Assembly (NCBI RefSeq): GCF_000496755.2
Contig: NZ_AYKS02000055.1
Coordinates: 1-35,102, forward strand
Length of the DNA: 35,102 nt
Direction: 5' to 3'
Source: Serratia sp. DD3
GTDB lineage: Bacteria > Pseudomonadota > Gammaproteobacteria > Enterobacterales > Enterobacteriaceae
Part shown: positions 34,615 through 35,102 of the stretch, one piece after another
Position numbering within the stretch: the stretch's first letter is position 1
Layout of the letters: each line of letters starts with the position of its first letter
Made by a program: the position numbers and the translations under genes
Notes under the pieces: model-generated
Seen by the model: the letters and a program-made list of their open reading frames with translations, nothing else
Databases searched by the model: none
What the model was told of the DNA's origin: nothing

Positions 34615-34794
34615 TTACTTTATACTCCCCAAATAATTATCATAAAGTTTTTCTGCTTGTTTGCAACTATAACATAAGCAATCTTTTATCATCCAGGTCC
34701 CACATTGCAGTCCGCAAGGTTCTGTCGCATTAAGACGTCGTCCGGTAACAGGCTGTTTTTTACGATGTGGCCTGCCCCTCAGAGATCCCCTCAT
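34615..34794 (-). CDS. Small cysteine-rich hypothetical ORF
   Basis: An open frame of 59 codons from the ATG at 34794 (open to 34818). The second half looks like a real protein: LNATEPCGLQCGTWMIKDCL then CYSCKQAEKLYDNYLGSIK, with five cysteines spaced CxxxC and CxCxxC that could bind a metal. The first part (RGSLRGRPHRKKQPVTGRR) is basic and may include sequence from the neighbouring IS end, so the native start may be lost. No convincing ribosome-binding site is seen. It precedes vgrG by 92 bases. No family was recognised. Confidence 0.4.
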   Translation of the reverse strand: MRGSLRGRPHRKKQPVTGRRLNATEPCGLQCGTWMIKDCLCYSCKQAEKLYDNYLGSIK

Positions 34795-34804
34795 TTTTAG
34801 AGAC

Positions 34805-35102
34805 TCAAATAATGCCAAGTGTGCGGGTATATAACCGATGCTGCCTCAGGTAATAAGTAAACTTCTCCATCAACAATATCGCGTAGGCTTCTTTCATTTT
34901 AGGCAGTAATTGATAGTAGATAACACCTTGTCGGAAAAATGAATATGTTCGGCTTTTGCTGGTATTGACCTTGATCGTTCGCTCCAGACCCGCGCTGTCT
35001 CCTGCCTTGCCCAGCAGCGTCAACAGGACTATCGCCAGCGCACTGAACAGAAATAATCGATCGCGTCTTGCCGGATTTTTGATCCGAACCTGACCCATTC
35101 CC
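34805..35102 (-). CDS. IS4-family transposase, C-terminal end (cut by window edge)
   Basis: The minus strand reads from the right edge GMGQVRIKNPARRDRLFLFS, then ALAIVLLTLLGKAGDSAGLE and RTIKVNTSKSRTYSFFRQG, ending RTLGII at the stop at 34807-34805. This is the C-terminal part of an IS4-type DDE transposase, including the segment after the catalytic Glu. The N-terminal two-thirds lie outside the window, so intactness cannot be judged. It marks the upstream edge of the T6SS island and could supply outward transcription toward vgrG. Confidence 0.7.
   Translation of the reverse strand, partial: GMGQVRIKNPARRDRLFLFSALAIVLLTLLGKAGDSAGLERTIKVNTSKSRTYSFFRQGVIYYQLLPKMKEAYAILLMEKFTYYLRQHRLYTRTLGII

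Noticed and set aside
1..35102. CRISPR arrays, tRNA or rRNA genes
   Set aside because: No spacer-repeat periodicity apart from coding repeats (vgrG octads, pentapeptides, ppkA tract), and no tRNA cloverleaf or rRNA-like sequence was noticed.

Overview
This window holds a nearly self-contained type VI secretion system (T6SS) gene cluster, read entirely on the minus strand from about 34.5 kb down to 1.4 kb and bracketed by insertion-sequence debris. Gene content, ATGA/TAATG start-stop overlaps, an ERIC-like palindrome and the IS families point to a gammaproteobacterium of the order Enterobacterales (a Serratia/Yersinia-like host would fit). I cannot fix the genus from sequence alone.

Layout in transcription order: (1) 35.1-34.6 kb, the C-terminal end of an IS4-type transposase and a small cysteine-rich ORF. 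(2) 34.5-27.0 kb, the spike module: VgrG, a small membrane protein, a DUF2169-pentapeptide protein, a second pentapeptide protein, DUF3540, and a DUF4150 PAAR-like tip. (3) 26.9-23.3 kb, an SH3 lipoprotein, then TssJ, TssK and TssL with an OmpA domain. (4) 23.3-17.8 kb, TssM, TagF and TssA. (5) 17.7-14.7 kb, the sheath proteins TssB/TssC and the tube protein Hcp. (6) 14.6-13.9 kb, an effector/immunity pair: a BPSL0067/Tae2-like amidase interrupted by one in-frame TGA, followed by an intact periplasmic immunity candidate. (7) 13.7-1.4 kb, TagH (FHA), PppA, an exported protein of unknown role, TagJ/ImpE, TssE, TssF, TssG, ClpV and PpkA. (8) 1.3 kb to the left edge, nested remnants of IS66, IS3 and IS5 elements.

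All thirteen core T6SS components (TssA-TssM) are present and look full length. The phosphorylation control set PpkA/PppA/FHA/TagF is also there, so the machine could be functional and regulated after translation. The spike module suggests cargo loading through DUF2169/pentapeptide/DUF3540 proteins onto a DUF4150 tip instead of a classical PAAR protein.

The points most worth a second look are the amidase gene hidden by its stop codon beside an intact immunity gene, two inverted copies of a MITE-like palindromic repeat in cluster gaps (one overlaps the tssG stop codon), the octapeptide repeat array and divergent tail of VgrG, and the unrecognised exported protein between pppA and tagJ.
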